Part shown: positions 52,273-63,570 of the stretch, in pieces | Layout of the letters: each line of letters starts with the position of its first letter | Position numbering within the stretch: the stretch's first letter is position 1 | DNA from: Caldimonas manganoxidans ATCC BAA-369 | GTDB taxonomy: Bacteria; Pseudomonadota; Gammaproteobacteria; Burkholderiales; Burkholderiaceae_C | Assembly: GCF_000381125.1 (NCBI RefSeq) | Contig: NZ_KB905932.1 | Coordinates: 1-64,000, forward strand | Length of the DNA: 64,000 nucleotides | Direction of reading: 5' to 3' | Made by a program: the position numbers and the translations under genes | Notes under the pieces: generated by a model | The model's input: only the letters and a program-made list of their open reading frames with translations | What the model was told of the DNA's origin: nothing | Databases searched by the model: none

Positions 52273-55095
52273 ATGAAGCGCATGCTGATCAACGCGACGC
52301 AGCAGGAAGAGCGTCGCTTGGCCATCGTCGATGGCCAGAAGCTGCTCGATTTCGAGACCGAGATCGAAGGTCGCGAACAACGCAAAGGCAACATCTACAA
52401 GGCCGTCGTCACCCGCGTGGAGCCCTCGCTGGAGGCCTGCTTCGTCGATTACGGCGAAGACCGTCACGGCTTCCTGCCCTTCAAGGAAATCTCGCGCCAG
52501 TACTTCAAAGAAGGCGTCGACGTGCGCAACGCCAAGATCGCCGACGTCATCAAAGAAGGCCAGGAACTGCTGGTCCAGGTGGAGAAGGAAGAGCGCGGCA
52601 ACAAAGGAGCGGCACTGACCACCTTCATCTCGCTGGCCGGGCGCTACCTGGTGCTCATGCCCAACAATCCGCGCGGAGGTGGCGTCTCGCGCCGCATCGA
52701 GGGCGAAGACCGCGAAGAACTCAAAGAGGCGCTGGACCAGCTCGAATACCCCAAAGGCATGAGCCTGATCGCCCGCACCGCCGGCATCGGCCGCAGCGTG
52801 GCCGAGCTGCAGTGGGACCTCAACTACATGCTCAAGCTGTGGTCCGCCATCGACGAGGCGGCCAAAGCCGGCAAGGGTGCCTTCCTGATCTATCAGGAAT
52901 CCTCGCTCGTCATCCGGGCCATCCGCGACTACTTCACCCCGGACATCGGCGAGATCCTGATCGACACCGATGACATCTACGAGCAGGCTCACCAGTTCAT
53001 GAATCACGTGATGCCCGAGATGGCGCACCGCGTGAAACGCTACCGTGACGACGCCCCGCTGTTCAGCCGCTTCCAGATCGAGCACCAAATCGAAACGGCC
53101 TTCTCACGCACCGTGACGCTGCCCTCGGGCGGGGCCATCGTGATCGATCACACCGAGGCCCTGGTGTCCATCGACGTCAACTCGGCCCGCGCCACCCGTG
53201 GCAGCGACATCGAAGAAACCGCCACCCGCACCAACCTCGAAGCGGCCGATGAAATCGCCCGCCAGATGCGCTTGCGCGACCTGGGCGGATTGATCGTCGT
53301 GGACTTCATCGACATGGAGGAGTCCAAGAACCGCCGCGAGGTCGAACAGCGCCTGCGCGATGCCGTGCGTCCTGACCGCGCGCGCGTGCAGCTGGGCACG
53401 ATCAGCAAGTTCGGCCTGCTCGAACTGTCGCGCCAGCGCCTGCGCCCGGCCTTGAGCGAAGGCAGCCACATCACCTGCCCGCGTTGCAACGGAACGGGCC
53501 ATATCCGCGATACCGAATCCTCCGCCTTGCAAATCCTGCGCATGGTGCAGGAAGAGGCGATGAAGGAAAACACCGCGGCGGTGCACGTGCAAGTGCCGGT
53601 GGAAGTCACCAGCTTCTTGCTCAACGAAAAGCGCACCGAGATCACCAAGATCGAACTCAAGCAACGCGTCACCGTCATCCTGGTGCCCAACAAGCACCTC
53701 GAGACCCCCAACTACAAGCTCGAGCGCCTGCGCCACGACGACCCCCGGCTGGAGAACCTGCAGGCCAGCTACACCATGATCGAGGAACCCGACGACGAGG
53801 TGGGCATCACCCGTCGTCGCGACGCCAACGAGAAAGGGCGATCCAAGCAGGAACCGGTGATCAAAGGCATCCTGCCCGAAACCCCGGCCCCGGTGGCCGC
53901 GCCCAAGCCGGCACCGGCGGCCGCGGCGCCTGCCCCAGCGGCCCCCCCGCCCGTGGCCTCGCCGCAGCCCGCCAGCGGCGGATTCTTCGGCTGGCTGAAA
54001 AAGCTGTTTGCCGGCCGCTCCGAGCCGGCCGCAGCCCCTGCGGCCGCCCCTGCCCCGGCGCAGCCAGCGGCCAAGGGCCCCCAATCCGATCGACAGGAGC
54101 CACGCCGTGGTGAAGGCCGCCGCGCAGCCCGTGGAGGCGACCGCAGCGAGCGTGCCGAAGCACGTGCCGACAACCGCCGCGAAGGGCGTGCGAACCGCGG
54201 CGAGGGGCGCGGCGGACGCCCTGGCGAAGCGCGCAGCGACGCGACCGACAGCACCGCGGCGCGCGGGGCGCGTGGCAGCGACCCCCGGGGTGAGCCGCGC
54301 AGCGACGCACGGCCGCAGGAGTCGCGTCGCCCGGCGTCCGCCCCTCCGGAACGTGAAGCCGCCGCCACGGCAGACGCGGTCGCGGACACGGCCTTCGTCG
54401 ACACCGTGCCTCAGCTCCCGGGCGACACCCCGGCCGAAGGCAGCCGCGAACCCGGCCGTCGCCGCCGCCGCAACGGCCGGGGCCGCCGGGGTGAGCGCGA
54501 GGCCGCCAGCGACACGCTGGCCGCCGCCCCCGATGGCTTGAGCGCCGAAGCCGAGATCGAGCCTGAGGCTGCCCCCGAGCCGACGCGATCGGGCGCATCA
54601 TCCGAGCAGGCCCACCACGCCCAGGCGCCTGAAGGCGAGAGCCGCCGAGGCCGCGGGCGTGACCGCTTCCGCCGCGAGCGCCGTCCGCAAGACGGCGGTG
54701 AGCCGTCGTCCGCCGACGCGTCGGCCGCCGAAGGCTCGGCGTCCGAGGTGACCGAAGCCGCACCTGCTGAGGACGTGATCGCCCCCGCCGCGCAGACGCC
54801 CAGCGGCCCGCGTCCCTCGCCCGTGGTGCCGCCTTACGAGCTGCCCGTCTCCAGCCTCCAGCAGCTGGCCGCCTCCGCGGGTCTGGAGTGGGTGCATTCC
54901 GATGCGGACAAAGTGCGTGCCGCCCAGGAGTTGATCGCCAACACGCCTTCGCCCATCCACGTGCCGCGCCAACGCAAGCCCGTCGTGATGCTGGACGACG
55001 GCCCGCTGGTGCTGGTCGAGACGCGCAAAGACCTCGCCCAGTTCACCCTGCCCTTCGAGGCCGTCCAGGCCCAGCAGCAGCAACAGCAGCAGTGA
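52273..55095 (+). CDS. rne: Ribonuclease E
   Basis: A 940-residue endoribonuclease and degradosome scaffold. The catalytic half starts [13 protein letters not shown], has an S1 domain, the DNase I-like segment with [12 protein letters not shown] and [13 protein letters not shown], and the zinc link CPRCNGTG (Cys402, Cys405). After residue about 545 it is low-complexity, rich in Pro, Ala, Arg and Glu. Residues about 569-581 ([13 protein letters not shown]) form an amphipathic helix resembling the membrane-targeting sequence of E. coli RNase E. The C-terminal segment [22 protein letters not shown] is conserved in betaproteobacteria. The protein ends in a glutamine run encoded by CAG/CAA repeats (55070-55092). 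Confidence 0.96.
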   Translation: MKRMLINATQQEERRLAIVDGQKLLDFETEIEGREQRKGNIYKAVVTRVEPSLEACFVDYGEDRHGFLPFKEISRQYFKEGVDVRNAKIADVIKEGQELLVQVEKEERGNKGAALTTFISLAGRYLVLMPNNPRGGGVSRRIEGEDREELKEALDQLEYPKGMSLIARTAGIGRSVAELQWDLNYMLKLWSAIDEAAKAGKGAFLIYQESSLVIRAIRDYFTPDIGEILIDTDDIYEQAHQFMNHVMPEMAHRVKRYRDDAPLFSRFQIEHQIETAFSRTVTLPSGGAIVIDHTEALVSIDVNSARATRGSDIEETATRTNLEAADEIARQMRLRDLGGLIVVDFIDMEESKNRREVEQRLRDAVRPDRARVQLGTISKFGLLELSRQRLRPALSEGSHITCPRCNGTGHIRDTESSALQILRMVQEEAMKENTAAVHVQVPVEVTSFLLNEKRTEITKIELKQRVTVILVPNKHLETPNYKLERLRHDDPRLENLQASYTMIEEPDDEVGITRRRDANEKGRSKQEPVIKGILPETPAPVAAPKPAPAAAAPAPAAPPPVASPQPASGGFFGWLKKLFAGRSEPAAAPAAAPAPAQPAAKGPQSDRQEPRRGEGRRAARGGDRSERAEARADNRREGRANRGEGRGGRPGEARSDATDSTAARGARGSDPRGEPRSDARPQESRRPASAPPEREAAATADAVADTAFVDTVPQLPGDTPAEGSREPGRRRRRNGRGRRGEREAASDTLAAAPDGLSAEAEIEPEAAPEPTRSGASSEQAHHAQAPEGESRRGRGRDRFRRERRPQDGGEPSSADASAAEGSASEVTEAAPAEDVIAPAAQTPSGPRPSPVVPPYELPVSSLQQLAASAGLEWVHSDADKVRAAQELIANTPSPIHVPRQRKPVVMLDDGPLVLVETRKDLAQFTLPFEAVQAQQQQQQQ

Positions 55096-55100
55096 GGCGC

Positions 55101-56159
55101 TCAGGGCAGGCGCGCCAGCGCCTGCTGATAAGGGGCATGATGCATCAGCTCGTCCCAGGCGCGCGGCGCGTCCTGGGGCAGCAGATCCAAGCGTCGCGCC
55201 TCGCTGTCGGCGCTGGGCAGCCAGCGGCCGTGCTCACGGGCCTCCCACAGGCCGTCCAGCAGGGCGTCCAGCGCCGCCCCACCGTCCACCACCGACTGGT
55301 TGCACAACAACACCAAGTCGCAGCCGGCCTGCAAAGCGGCCACGGCCCCCTGCACGGCATCTCCCATCACGCTGGCCCCACGCATGCTCAGGTCATCGCT
55401 GAAAATCGCTCCGGTAAAGCCCAGTCGACCGCGCAGGATGTCTTGCAGCCAACGGCGCGAGAAACCCGCCGGCAAGGCATCGACCTTGGGATAGATCACA
55501 TGGGCTGGCATCACCGCAGTCAGCGCCGTGCTCAGCCATTCATAAGGCTTCGCATCCTCGGCCAAGATGGCTTTGAGCGAGCGGCGATCCACGGGAATGT
55601 CCACATGCGAATCGGCCGCCACATAGCCATGGCCGGGGAAGTGCTTGCCGCACGACTGCATTCCTGCCAGCAACAGGCCATGCATCAAGCTCTTGGCCAA
55701 CAGCGTCACCACGCGGGCATCGCGGTGGAACGAGCGGTCGCCGATCACGCCGCTGGGACCATGGTCGAGATCGAGCACCGGCGTGAAGCTGAAGTCCACC
55801 CCACAGGCGCGCAGCTCCGAGGCCAGCACATAGCCGCAGGCCGTGGCCGCCTCGGTGGCGCGCAGGGCATCCTCCATCCACAGCTCGCCCAGGCGGCGCA
55901 TCGGCGGCAGGTGGGTGAAGCCATCGGTGCGGAAGCGCTGCACACGCCCGCCTTCATGGTCCACGCAGATCAACACGTCCGGGCGCAGCGATTTCACTTC
56001 CACCGTCAGCTCGACGAGCTGGCGGCGGTCGGCCCAGTTGCGCGCAAACAAAATCAGGCCGCCCGTCAACGGGTGCTGCAGGCGGCGGCGGTCGTCCGCA
56101 TCCAGCGTGGTGCCGGCGATGTCGAGAACCACCGGGGCATGCTCGGGCAGCAGGCTCAT
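55101..56159 (-). CDS. nagZ: Beta-N-acetylhexosaminidase NagZ
   Basis: A 352-residue cytoplasmic glycosidase that removes GlcNAc from recycled muropeptides. Family GH3 motifs: CVDHEGGRVQRF, KHFPGHGYVAADSHVDIP (catalytic loop with Asp-His dyad) and FSDDLSMRGA (nucleophile Asp). ATG at 56159 lies 1 bp after the acpS stop on the same strand. It is last in the operon running from lepA, and convergent with rne 5 bp away. Confidence 0.95.
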   Translation of the reverse strand: MSLLPEHAPVVLDIAGTTLDADDRRRLQHPLTGGLILFARNWADRRQLVELTVEVKSLRPDVLICVDHEGGRVQRFRTDGFTHLPPMRRLGELWMEDALRATEAATACGYVLASELRACGVDFSFTPVLDLDHGPSGVIGDRSFHRDARVVTLLAKSLMHGLLLAGMQSCGKHFPGHGYVAADSHVDIPVDRRSLKAILAEDAKPYEWLSTALTAVMPAHVIYPKVDALPAGFSRRWLQDILRGRLGFTGAIFSDDLSMRGASVMGDAVQGAVAALQAGCDLVLLCNQSVVDGGAALDALLDGLWEAREHGRWLPSADSEARRLDLLPQDAPRAWDELMHHAPYQQALARLP

Positions 56160-56160
56160 G

Positions 56161-56556
56161 TCACTCCTTCGTTTCCACCACCACGAAGCTGGCGGCATAG
56201 TCGGTTTCATCGCTCAGGCTCACATGGGCGCGCAAATGACGGGCCTCGAACCAGGCCGCCAGCTCCCCATGCAAGCGAATCTCGGGCTTGCCGCTCGATG
56301 CGTTGACGATTTCGCACGCCCGCCAGGTCATTGGCCAGCGCAGCCCCAGGCCGACGGCTTTGGAGAAGGCTTCCTTGGCCGAAAACCGCGTGGCCAAATA
56401 GCGCAGGCCGCGCGCCGACAGCTTGGCACGGCGCCGGCGAAACACCTCGATCTCATGCGGGCCCAGCACCCTGAGCGCAAAGCGCTCACCATGGCGCTGC
56501 CAGGCCGCCTCGATGCGGCGGATGTCGCAGATGTCGGTGCCGATGCCGTAGATCAC
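56161..56556 (-). CDS. acpS: Holo-[acyl-carrier-protein] synthase
   Basis: A 131-residue phosphopantetheinyl transferase activating acyl carrier protein. [13 protein letters not shown] (Mg2+ Asp) and [16 protein letters not shown] (Glu, Lys) are the two signature motifs. Translation starts at a GTG that overlaps the pdxJ stop (GTGA), giving the expected family start (M)IYGIGTD. Confidence 0.95.
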   Translation of the reverse strand: MIYGIGTDICDIRRIEAAWQRHGERFALRVLGPHEIEVFRRRRAKLSARGLRYLATRFSAKEAFSKAVGLGLRWPMTWRACEIVNASSGKPEIRLHGELAAWFEARHLRAHVSLSDETDYAASFVVVETKE

Positions 56557-57347
56557 GCGCCTTGCCTCGCCCGCACCGCTTCGGCCTTGAAGTCCGCGAT
56601 CGCTTGACGCAGGCCCACGAACACCGCATGGCCAATCAGCGCATGGCCGATGTGCAGCTCGGCCACTTCGGGCAGGGCCGCGATCGCCGCGGTGCTGCTG
56701 GGCCCCGGATGCGGCGGCGGGCGATCCCACACGGCCAGACCATGGCCGGCGTGGGTCCGCAGGCCCAACGAGCGGCCCAGCCGCAGGGCCTGCCGGATGC
56801 GCTCCAATTCCGCCTGCATGGCCGGCCGGTCCTGGGCCCACCAGGCCTCGGCATAGGTACCGGTATGGATCTCGATGCAAGGCGCACCGGCGCGGGCACT
56901 GGCCTCGATCTGCGCCGGATCCGGTCCGATGAACAGCGAGACGCGGCAACCCGCGGCCGCCAGACGCGCGCAGGCCTCTTGCACGCGGCCGAACTGCCCC
57001 AGCACGTCCAACCCCCCTTCGGTGGTCAGTTCTTGACGGCGCTCGGGCACCAGGCAGACATGCTGCGGGCGCACCTGTTCGATCAGGCCCAGCATCTCGT
57101 CGGTGACGGCCGCCTCGAAATTGAGCGGCACGTGCAAGGTCGCTTTGAGTCGGTGCACGTCCTCGTCGCGGATGTGTCGCCGGTCTTCACGCAGATGGAA
57201 GGTGATGATGTCCGCTCCGGCGTGCACCGCCAGCTCGGCGGCAGCCACGGGGTCTGGAAAGCGCCCTCCACGGGCATTGCGCAAGGTGGCCACGTGGTCG
57301 ATGTTCACGCCGAGCAAAGGCGCAGAGGAGGTGCCGGAAAAAATCAT
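56553..57347 (-). CDS. pdxJ: Pyridoxine 5'-phosphate synthase
   Basis: A 264-residue TIM-barrel enzyme making pyridoxine 5'-phosphate. [48 protein letters not shown] and [16 protein letters not shown] are family signatures. The ATG at 57347 overlaps the recO stop by 4 bp. The longer upstream frame overlaps recO and is not supported. Confidence 0.96.
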   Translation of the reverse strand: MIFSGTSSAPLLGVNIDHVATLRNARGGRFPDPVAAAELAVHAGADIITFHLREDRRHIRDEDVHRLKATLHVPLNFEAAVTDEMLGLIEQVRPQHVCLVPERRQELTTEGGLDVLGQFGRVQEACARLAAAGCRVSLFIGPDPAQIEASARAGAPCIEIHTGTYAEAWWAQDRPAMQAELERIRQALRLGRSLGLRTHAGHGLAVWDRPPPHPGPSSTAAIAALPEVAELHIGHALIGHAVFVGLRQAIADFKAEAVRARQGA

Positions 57348-58138
57348 GGTTGCTGGAGTTCCATCAAGAGCTGGCGGGTGCGCAGCATGGGCGTGCCCAG
57401 ATGATAGTGAAGCAAGCCGCGCAGCGCCGACTTGAGCTCGGGCAAGGCCAGGCGGCACGCCTGTTGCACGGCGGCCAGCCCATGCGGCCCGTCGGACAGC
57501 GCCAACGCCCGCTGAGCCTCGCGCAGCCAGGCCCCGCGCAAACCCACCTCGCCAGGGGCGAGCGCATGCACCCCAGCCTCGGCATCCAAGCCGTAGCGAA
57601 CCTCATCCTGCACGGGCAGCTGAGTCAAAGTCTCGGTATGCAGCTCGGGCAGCACGCCAATCCCCCGCAGCAGCGCCAGTTCGAACGCCCGCAAAGCGGC
57701 CTGCACACCGACATCCTCCGCCCCGGCCAGGGCCGGCAAGGTGGCCGCATAGTGATCGAACAAACGCGGGTGGGCATCCGAGCGGGCCAGCAGCTTCATC
57801 AGCAGCTCATTGAGGTAAAAGCCGGTGAGCAAGGCCGCACCAGTGGGCATTGGCAAGCCCCCGGCCCAGTCGGCGGCTTTCAAGGTGTGGACCTCCGCCC
57901 CATCCTCATCCCGACTGCTGTAGCTCACCAGCAAGCGCTGAAACGGCAACAACACCGGGCGCAGTTGCGAATAAGGCCGCTTGGCCCCTTTGGCCACCAC
58001 CACCACGCGTCCATGATGGCGGGTGAACAGGTCCAGGATCAGGCTGGACTCACTCCAATCGTAGTGATGCAGCACATAGGCGGGCTCGCCCGCCACGCGG
58101 TGCGCATGCCGCCGGCCGCCCGAGTTGCGTCTGGCCAT
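57344..58138 (-). CDS. recO: DNA repair protein RecO
   Basis: A 264-residue recombination mediator of the RecFOR pathway. An OB-fold N-terminus ([35 protein letters not shown]) is followed by a helical domain with [22 protein letters not shown] at 58138 (MARRNSGG) is taken, 17 bp after the era stop. It sits in the conserved order era, recO, pdxJ, acpS. Confidence 0.94.
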   Translation of the reverse strand: MARRNSGGRRHAHRVAGEPAYVLHHYDWSESSLILDLFTRHHGRVVVVAKGAKRPYSQLRPVLLPFQRLLVSYSSRDEDGAEVHTLKAADWAGGLPMPTGAALLTGFYLNELLMKLLARSDAHPRLFDHYAATLPALAGAEDVGVQAALRAFELALLRGIGVLPELHTETLTQLPVQDEVRYGLDAEAGVHALAPGEVGLRGAWLREAQRALALSDGPHGLAAVQQACRLALPELKSALRGLLHYHLGTPMLRTRQLLMELQQP

Positions 58139-58155
58139 GGTGTGCGACGGACAGC

Positions 58156-59079
58156 CTATTCGTAGCCGTAAGAGCGCAGCCGCTCCTCGTCGTCGGCCCA
58201 ACCCGAGCGCACCTTCACCCACAGTTCGAGGAAGACCTTGGCGTCCATGAGCTTTTCCAGCTCCTGCCGTGCTTCGGTGCCAATGCGCTTGAGCCGCTCG
58301 CCGCCCTCGCCGATGACCATGCCCTTGTGAGCCTCGCGCTCGACGATGATGGTGGCCGCAATGCGCCGGAAACGGCCTTCCTCTTCGAACTTGTCGACCA
58401 CCACGGTCGAGGAATACGGCAGCTCGTCCCCGGTGAGGCGAAAGAGCTTCTCGCGAATGATCTCACCGGCCAGGAAACGCTCGCTGCGATCGGTGAGCGC
58501 ATCCTCGTCGTACCACCAGGGCTGTTCGGGCAGATAAGGCCGCACGATGTCGAGCAATCGCCGCGCGTCCTCAGGCCGCTTGGCCGACAAGGGCACGAAC
58601 TCCGCAAAGGGATGGCGCTCCTGCATGCCTTTGAGCCACGGGGCCAGTTCCGAGCGACGCACCACCTTGTCCAGCTTATTGGCCACCAGAAAGACCGGCT
58701 TGCGCTCGGGCAACAAGGCCAGCACCTTGGCGTCGTCCATGCCATAGCGGCCGGCTTCGACCACGAACAGCACCACATCGACATCGGCCACCGACGACAG
58801 CACCGTGCGATTGAGGGTACGGTTCAGGGCATTGCTGTGGCGCGTCTGAAAGCCCGGCGTATCGACGAAGATGTATTGGGTATCGCCCACCGTGCGGATG
58901 CCCGTGATGCGGTGCCGCGTGGTCTGAGCCTTGCGTGAGGTGATGCTCACCTTCTGGCCCACCAGGGCATTGAGCAGCGTGGACTTGCCTACATTGGGGC
59001 GGCCGACGATGGCCACCAGACCGCAGCGTTGACCGCGGCTGGGTTCGGCAGGAGGCTGGTTGAGGTCTTCGAGGTTCAC
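58156..59079 (-). CDS. era: GTPase Era
   Basis: A 307-residue GTPase for 16S rRNA maturation and 30S assembly. G1 [13 protein letters not shown]3 DTPGF, G4 NKLDKV, then a C-terminal KH domain with [19 protein letters not shown]. The start is a GTG at 59079. It lies 39 bp after rnc, which encodes a functionally linked RNase. Confidence 0.96.
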   Translation of the reverse strand: MNLEDLNQPPAEPSRGQRCGLVAIVGRPNVGKSTLLNALVGQKVSITSRKAQTTRHRITGIRTVGDTQYIFVDTPGFQTRHSNALNRTLNRTVLSSVADVDVVLFVVEAGRYGMDDAKVLALLPERKPVFLVANKLDKVVRRSELAPWLKGMQERHPFAEFVPLSAKRPEDARRLLDIVRPYLPEQPWWYDEDALTDRSERFLAGEIIREKLFRLTGDELPYSSTVVVDKFEEEGRFRRIAATIIVEREAHKGMVIGEGGERLKRIGTEARQELEKLMDAKVFLELWVKVRSGWADDEERLRSYGYE

Positions 59080-59118
59080 GACACATCAGGGCGGACGCAC
59101 CGCCGAAAAAAGGGCCCC

Positions 59119-59829
59119 TCAGGAATGCGAGGACTTCAAATAGGCCAGCACGGCCTCGGCGGCCTGCTGTTCGGCGGCACGCCGCGAGGTGCCCTCGCCC
59201 AAACGCTCCACCTGCAGCGCCGCCACCGTGCAGCGTACGACAAATTCCTGGCGATGCGCCTGCCCCCGGGTTTCCACGATGGCATAGGTGGGCACCGGCA
59301 GACGCCGCGCCTGCAGCCATTCCTGCAATTCGGTTTTGGGGTCCTTGGCCGAGGCCTGCAGGTCGTCTTGGGACAGCACCGGCTCGAACAGTCGGCGCAC
59401 CACGGCCTGGGCCGACTCGAAGCCGGCATCCAGGTAGACCGCCCCGACCAGGGCTTCCAGCGCATCGGCCAGGATGGACGGCCGCCGGGCGCCCCCGCTG
59501 CGAGCTTCGCCCTCGCTCAAGCGCAGGCAGTCGGGCAGTTGCAGGCTCAAAGCCATGCGGTACAAGGAATCTTGACGCACCAAATGCGCACGCACCCGCG
59601 ACAAATCGCCTTCGTCACTGCGGCCCAGGCGCTCATAGAGCAGGCTGGAGACGGCCAGCCCCAACACTGCATCGCCCAGAAACTCCAGCCGCTCGTTGTG
59701 ATCGGCTCCGAAGCTGCGGTGCGTCAGTGCCGCGCGCAGCAGCGCCGGATTGGCAAAGCGGTGCCCCAGGCGCCGCTGCAAAGCTTCCAGGGTCTGGCTC
59801 ACAGGCTGAAGGACAAGGCTCGGGCGCAC
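59119..59829 (-). CDS. rnc: Ribonuclease III
   Basis: A 236-residue double-strand-specific endonuclease. The signature NERLEFLGDAVLG carries catalytic acidic residues, with ADALEALVGAVYLDAGF as the second metal site. The C-terminal dsRNA-binding domain ends RAAEQQAAEAVLAYLK. The start is given as GTG at 59829, 1 bp after the DUF4845 stop; a slightly later non-ATG start is possible. Confidence 0.95.
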   Translation of the reverse strand: MRPSLVLQPVSQTLEALQRRLGHRFANPALLRAALTHRSFGADHNERLEFLGDAVLGLAVSSLLYERLGRSDEGDLSRVRAHLVRQDSLYRMALSLQLPDCLRLSEGEARSGGARRPSILADALEALVGAVYLDAGFESAQAVVRRLFEPVLSQDDLQASAKDPKTELQEWLQARRLPVPTYAIVETRGQAHRQEFVVRCTVAALQVERLGEGTSRRAAEQQAAEAVLAYLKSSHS

Positions 59830-59830
59830 C

Positions 59831-60193
59831 TCATCGCGAGCGGCCGCGGTATTTGATGAGCAGGTAGACCGGCTCGATCAGCTCGATCTCCTTGTCGTAG
59901 GCAAAGCTGACAACGATTTTCTCGTTGACCTTCGTGATGTCCAAATCTGCCCCGGAGATCGAGGTGATGGAATACTCGATTTGCTTCTGGCGATCGAAAG
60001 CGGCCCGGATTTCCGGCACCGTGGTGCCCCCTTCCTGAGCCACCTTGTTGACGGTGCGCTGGATGGTCCAGTACTCGTTGAGCGTCGGGAACACCCGCAT
60101 GGCCACCAGGGCGACGAAGCCGATCACAACGGCCCAGAACAACAGACCGATCAGGGTCACGCCGCGCTGCGGGTACCGCAGGATAGGGATCAT
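59831..60193 (-). CDS. DUF4845 single-pass membrane protein
   Basis: A 120-residue protein with one helix (GVTLIGLLFWAVVIGFVALVAMRVFPTLNEY) near the N-terminus, resembling a pilin-like start, and a small C-terminal domain. DUF4845 genes are regularly found between lepB and rnc in betaproteobacteria and gammaproteobacteria. Function is unknown. ATG at 60193 with AGGAG upstream is preferred over the longer frame. Confidence 0.9.
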   Translation of the reverse strand: MIPILRYPQRGVTLIGLLFWAVVIGFVALVAMRVFPTLNEYWTIQRTVNKVAQEGGTTVPEIRAAFDRQKQIEYSITSISGADLDITKVNEKIVVSFAYDKEIELIEPVYLLIKYRGRSR

Positions 60194-60240
60194 CGAGCTG
60201 CTCCTCGTGGTGATGACGGTATTCCGAAAGACCGGGCGGC

Positions 60241-61239
60241 TCACTGGAAGAAGGTGCCCACGCGGCTGAGGTTACCGAAATTCATCCAGATCAAAAAGGC
60301 CTTGCCGACGATGTTGGCCTCGGGCACGAAACCCCAATACCGCGAATCCTGCGAATTGTCGCGGTTGTCGCCCATCATGAAATAGTGGCCCTCGGGCACC
60401 TTGCAGACCACGCCTTCGGCGTTGTAGCGGCAATGGTCACGGAAGGGAAAGCTGTCCACGGCCAGCATGAACGGCGGCACATCCTTTTGCAGCAGCACCT
60501 GGTGCTCCACGTCGCCGAGCTTCTCGCTGTAGAGCTGGGCATAGCGGCGGCTGTCTTCGTCGTAATACTCGCCCAGCGGCTGCATTGGCACGGGCTGACC
60601 GTTGATGCTCAGTCGCTTGTTCAGGTAGGCCACCTCGTCGCCGGGCACCCCCACCACACGCTTGATGTAGTCGATGCGCGTGTCCATCGGATAGCGGAAG
60701 ACGATCACATCCCCACGCTGCGGTTTGTGGTTGTCGATGATCTTGGTGTTGATCACCGGCAAGCGCACGCCGTAGTGATACTTGTTGACCAGGATGAGGT
60801 CACCCACCAGCAGCGTGGGCACCATCGAGCCGGAGGGGATCTTGAACGGCTCGAACAAGAAAGAGCGCACCAAGAACACCACACAGATCACGGGAAACAG
60901 CCCGGCCGTCCAGTCCAGCCACCAAGGCTGCATCAGCAGCTTCTGGCGCGCCTGCTCGACGTCGCCGTCGACCTGCACGATGCCCTGCTCGGCCAGCGCG
61001 TTGCGGCGCTGGGCCGCCTGCTCGACCAAGCGGGCGGCCGCACGCTCGCGCTGCGGCTTGAAGTGAAAGCGCTCGGCCAGCCAATACAGCAGCGTCACGG
61101 CGGTCAGCAGGAAAAGCACGAGCGAGAAATTGCCGTGCCATTGACCGACATACCAACCACCGAGGTAGACGGCCAGACAGGCGTACAGGACTGCGGTGAG
61201 CAGCGACAAGGGACTCTCCCAGCGTTTGTGTTCAATCAT
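60241..61239 (-). CDS. lepB: Signal peptidase I
   Basis: A 332-residue inner-membrane peptidase that removes signal peptides. Two N-terminal helices precede the catalytic region with [13 protein letters not shown] (Ser nucleophile) and [20 protein letters not shown] (Lys base), then [16 protein letters not shown]. It overlaps the lepA end by 8 bp. Confidence 0.96.
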   Translation of the reverse strand: MIEHKRWESPLSLLTAVLYACLAVYLGGWYVGQWHGNFSLVLFLLTAVTLLYWLAERFHFKPQRERAAARLVEQAAQRRNALAEQGIVQVDGDVEQARQKLLMQPWWLDWTAGLFPVICVVFLVRSFLFEPFKIPSGSMVPTLLVGDLILVNKYHYGVRLPVINTKIIDNHKPQRGDVIVFRYPMDTRIDYIKRVVGVPGDEVAYLNKRLSINGQPVPMQPLGEYYDEDSRRYAQLYSEKLGDVEHQVLLQKDVPPFMLAVDSFPFRDHCRYNAEGVVCKVPEGHYFMMGDNRDNSQDSRYWGFVPEANIVGKAFLIWMNFGNLSRVGTFFQ

Positions 61240-63040
61240 CGACCTGGAGGATGGCCAGGAAGGCTTGCTGCGGCACCTCGACCGTGCCGATTTGCTTCAT
61301 GCGCTTCTTGCCGGCCTTTTGCTTCTCCAGCAGTTTGCGCTTGCGGGTGATGTCACCCCCGTAGCATTTTGCCAGCACGTTCTTGCGCAGCGCCTTGATG
61401 TTCTCGCGCGCGATGATCGTGCTGCCGATGGCCGCCTGGATGGCCACGTCGTACATCTGACGCGGGATCTGCTCGCGCATCTTGGCCGCCACCGCACGGC
61501 CACGCGCCTGGGCCTGCGAGCGGTGCACGATGATGGACAGCGCATCCACCCGGTCGCCATTGATCAACAAGTCCACCTTGACCACGTCGGAGGCACGGTA
61601 CTCCTTGAACTCATAGTCCATCGAGGCATAGCCGCGAGAGATGGATTTGAGTTTGTCGAAGAAGTCGAGCACGATCTCGGCCAACGGCATGTCGTACGTC
61701 AGCATGACCTGACGGCCGTGATAGGCCATGTTGAGTTGCACACCGCGCTTTTGATTGCACAGCGTCATCACCGGGCCCACATAGTCTTGGGGCATGTACA
61801 GATGCACCGTGACGATGGGCTCGCGGATTTCGCGGATGCGGCCTGGATCGGGCATCTTCGACGGGTTCTCGACCTCGATGACCGAGCCATCGTTGAGCTC
61901 GACCTGGTAGACCACGCTGGGCGCGGTGGTCACCAGATCCTGGTCGAATTCGCGCTCCAGCCGCTCCTGCACGATCTCCATGTGCAGCAAGCCCAGAAAG
62001 CCGCAGCGAAAGCCAAAACCCAGGGCCTGCGACACCTCGGGCTCGAAACGCAGCGAACTGTCGTTGAGCTTGAGCTTCTCCAGCGCATCGCGCAACTGGT
62101 CGTACTCGCTGGACTCGCTGGGGTACAGGCCCGCGAAGACCTGCGGCTGGATCTCCTTGAAGCCAGGCAGCGGCTCGGTGGCCGGGCCGGCATTGTTGGG
62201 CAGCTTCTTCTCCACCGTGAGGGTGTCACCCACCTTGGCAGCGGCCAGCTCCTTGATCCCGCAAATGACGAACCCCACCTCGCCAGCGTTGAGCTCGGAG
62301 CGATCCACCGACTTGGGCGTGAACACACCCAAGTGCTCGACCGGGTAGACGGCATTCGTGGCCATGAGGCGCACGCGCTCGCCCTTCTTCAAGCTGCCAT
62401 CGACCACCCGCACCAGCATCACCACGCCGACGTAATTGTCGAACCAGGCGTCGATGATCATGGCCCGCAAGGGACCATCGGGCTGCCCCTTGGGCGGCGG
62501 CATGCGGGTGACCACCGCCTCCAGAATCTCATCCACCCCCATGCCGGTCTTGGCCGAACAGGGAATGGCCTGCGAAGCGTCGATGCCGATGACATCCTCG
62601 ATTTCGGCCTTGGCACGCTCGGGGTCGGCCTGGGGCAGGTCCATCTTGTTGAGGACCGGGATCACCTCCACGCCCAGATCCAGCGCGGTGTAGCAATTGG
62701 CCACCGTCTGCGCTTCCACGCCCTGGCTGGCGTCCACCACCAGCAAGGCCCCTTCGCAGGCCGACAACGAGCGACTCACCTCGTATGAGAAATCGACATG
62801 CCCGGGCGTGTCGATCAGGTTGAGCGTGTAGACCTGACCGTCTCGGGCGGTGTACTGCAAGGCGGCCGTCTGCGCCTTGATCGTGATGCCCCGCTCTTTC
62901 TCGATGTCCATCGAGTCCAGCACCTGCGCTTCCATCTCGCGCTCGCTCAAGCCTCCGCAGCGCTGGATGATGCGATCGGCCAGGGTGGACTTGCCGTGGT
63001 CGATGTGGGCGATGATGGAGAAGTTGCGGATGTGCTTCAT
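61232..63040 (-). CDS. lepA: Elongation factor 4 (LepA)
   Basis: A 602-residue ribosome-associated translational GTPase. It begins [23 protein letters not shown], has DTPGHVDF and NKMDLP, and the LepA-specific C-terminus with [19 protein letters not shown]-like lysine-rich sequence. The ATG at 63040 is the conserved start; the longer open frame upstream passes through a terminator. First gene of the lepA-to-nagZ run. Confidence 0.97.
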   Translation of the reverse strand: MKHIRNFSIIAHIDHGKSTLADRIIQRCGGLSEREMEAQVLDSMDIEKERGITIKAQTAALQYTARDGQVYTLNLIDTPGHVDFSYEVSRSLSACEGALLVVDASQGVEAQTVANCYTALDLGVEVIPVLNKMDLPQADPERAKAEIEDVIGIDASQAIPCSAKTGMGVDEILEAVVTRMPPPKGQPDGPLRAMIIDAWFDNYVGVVMLVRVVDGSLKKGERVRLMATNAVYPVEHLGVFTPKSVDRSELNAGEVGFVICGIKELAAAKVGDTLTVEKKLPNNAGPATEPLPGFKEIQPQVFAGLYPSESSEYDQLRDALEKLKLNDSSLRFEPEVSQALGFGFRCGFLGLLHMEIVQERLEREFDQDLVTTAPSVVYQVELNDGSVIEVENPSKMPDPGRIREIREPIVTVHLYMPQDYVGPVMTLCNQKRGVQLNMAYHGRQVMLTYDMPLAEIVLDFFDKLKSISRGYASMDYEFKEYRASDVVKVDLLINGDRVDALSIIVHRSQAQARGRAVAAKMREQIPRQMYDVAIQAAIGSTIIARENIKALRKNVLAKCYGGDITRKRKLLEKQKAGKKRMKQIGTVEVPQQAFLAILQVDD

Positions 63041-63124
63041 GAAACCGAAGGTGTGCGTTGCGACCTCGCGGCCCACCGGCCCGCCAACGAGCCACGATGC
63101 CTCAGGGGACCGCGGGAGGGACAA

Positions 63125-63157
63125 CAAAAAAAAGGCGCGTCGAATCGGCGACGCGCC
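63125..63157 (-). terminator. Rho-independent terminator between the DegP-like protease gene and lepA
   Basis: On the reverse strand GGCGCGTCG (63157-63149), 6-nt loop, CGACGCGCC (63142-63134), then a run of nine T (63133-63125). A strong stem and U tract that should stop transcripts coming from the protease operon before lepA. Confidence 0.88.
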
Positions 63158-63513
63158 TTCCAACAAAAGGCTTGGCAACTGCTTTGTTGGGCTTTCATTG
63201 TAGCCAAATCCACCCCCTTGGAAACCGCGCCAGCCGTGGCTTGCCGCGCGTTGCACGCCACCAACAGGCAAGATATCAACAAGATATCCACAATCTCTTG
63301 TGGATGACTTGGGGATAGTCCAGGCCGTCCCGGGGATCCTTCCGCAGCTGCATCGAAAGCGCGTCGAACCACCCCGGATTCTACCGAAGCGGCGCGACAA
63401 TCCGGCCCGGATCGGAGCTCGTGAGCCCACGCTCACATTCTTGAACGGTGACTTATCAACACCCGAAGGCCGGCCGGCGTGCGGGATTTCCCCCGCCTGA
63501 CTCTCGCGATGCG
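63158..63513. other. Gene-free stretch upstream of lepA with DnaA-box-like repeats
   Basis: No convincing gene. It contains ATATCAACA (63273-63281), ATATCCACA (63284-63292), TGTGGATGA (63299-63307) and TTATCAACA (63453-63461), all near-matches to the DnaA box TTATCCACA. ATCCACA/TGTGGAT (63286-63305) is also a perfect 7-bp inverted repeat. Meaning unknown. Confidence 0.4.
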
Positions 63514-63545
63514 AAAAAACCCGACACCCTAGTCGGATGCCGGGT
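63514..63545 (-). terminator. Rho-independent terminator after the DegP-like protease gene
   Basis: ACCCGACA (63519-63526) pairs with TGCCGGGT (63538-63545) with one mismatch; an alternative inner stem is CCGAC/GTCGG. The A run at 63514-63519 becomes a T run on the reverse strand, 25 bp after the protease stop. Confidence 0.75.
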
Positions 63546-63570
63546 GGCTGCGCTCATCCCGTGCCGGACC

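Noticed and set aside
55070-55092. CAG/CAA repeat at the end of rne
   Set aside because: A short glutamine-coding repeat at a disordered C-terminus; unlikely to be a phase-variable element or separate feature.
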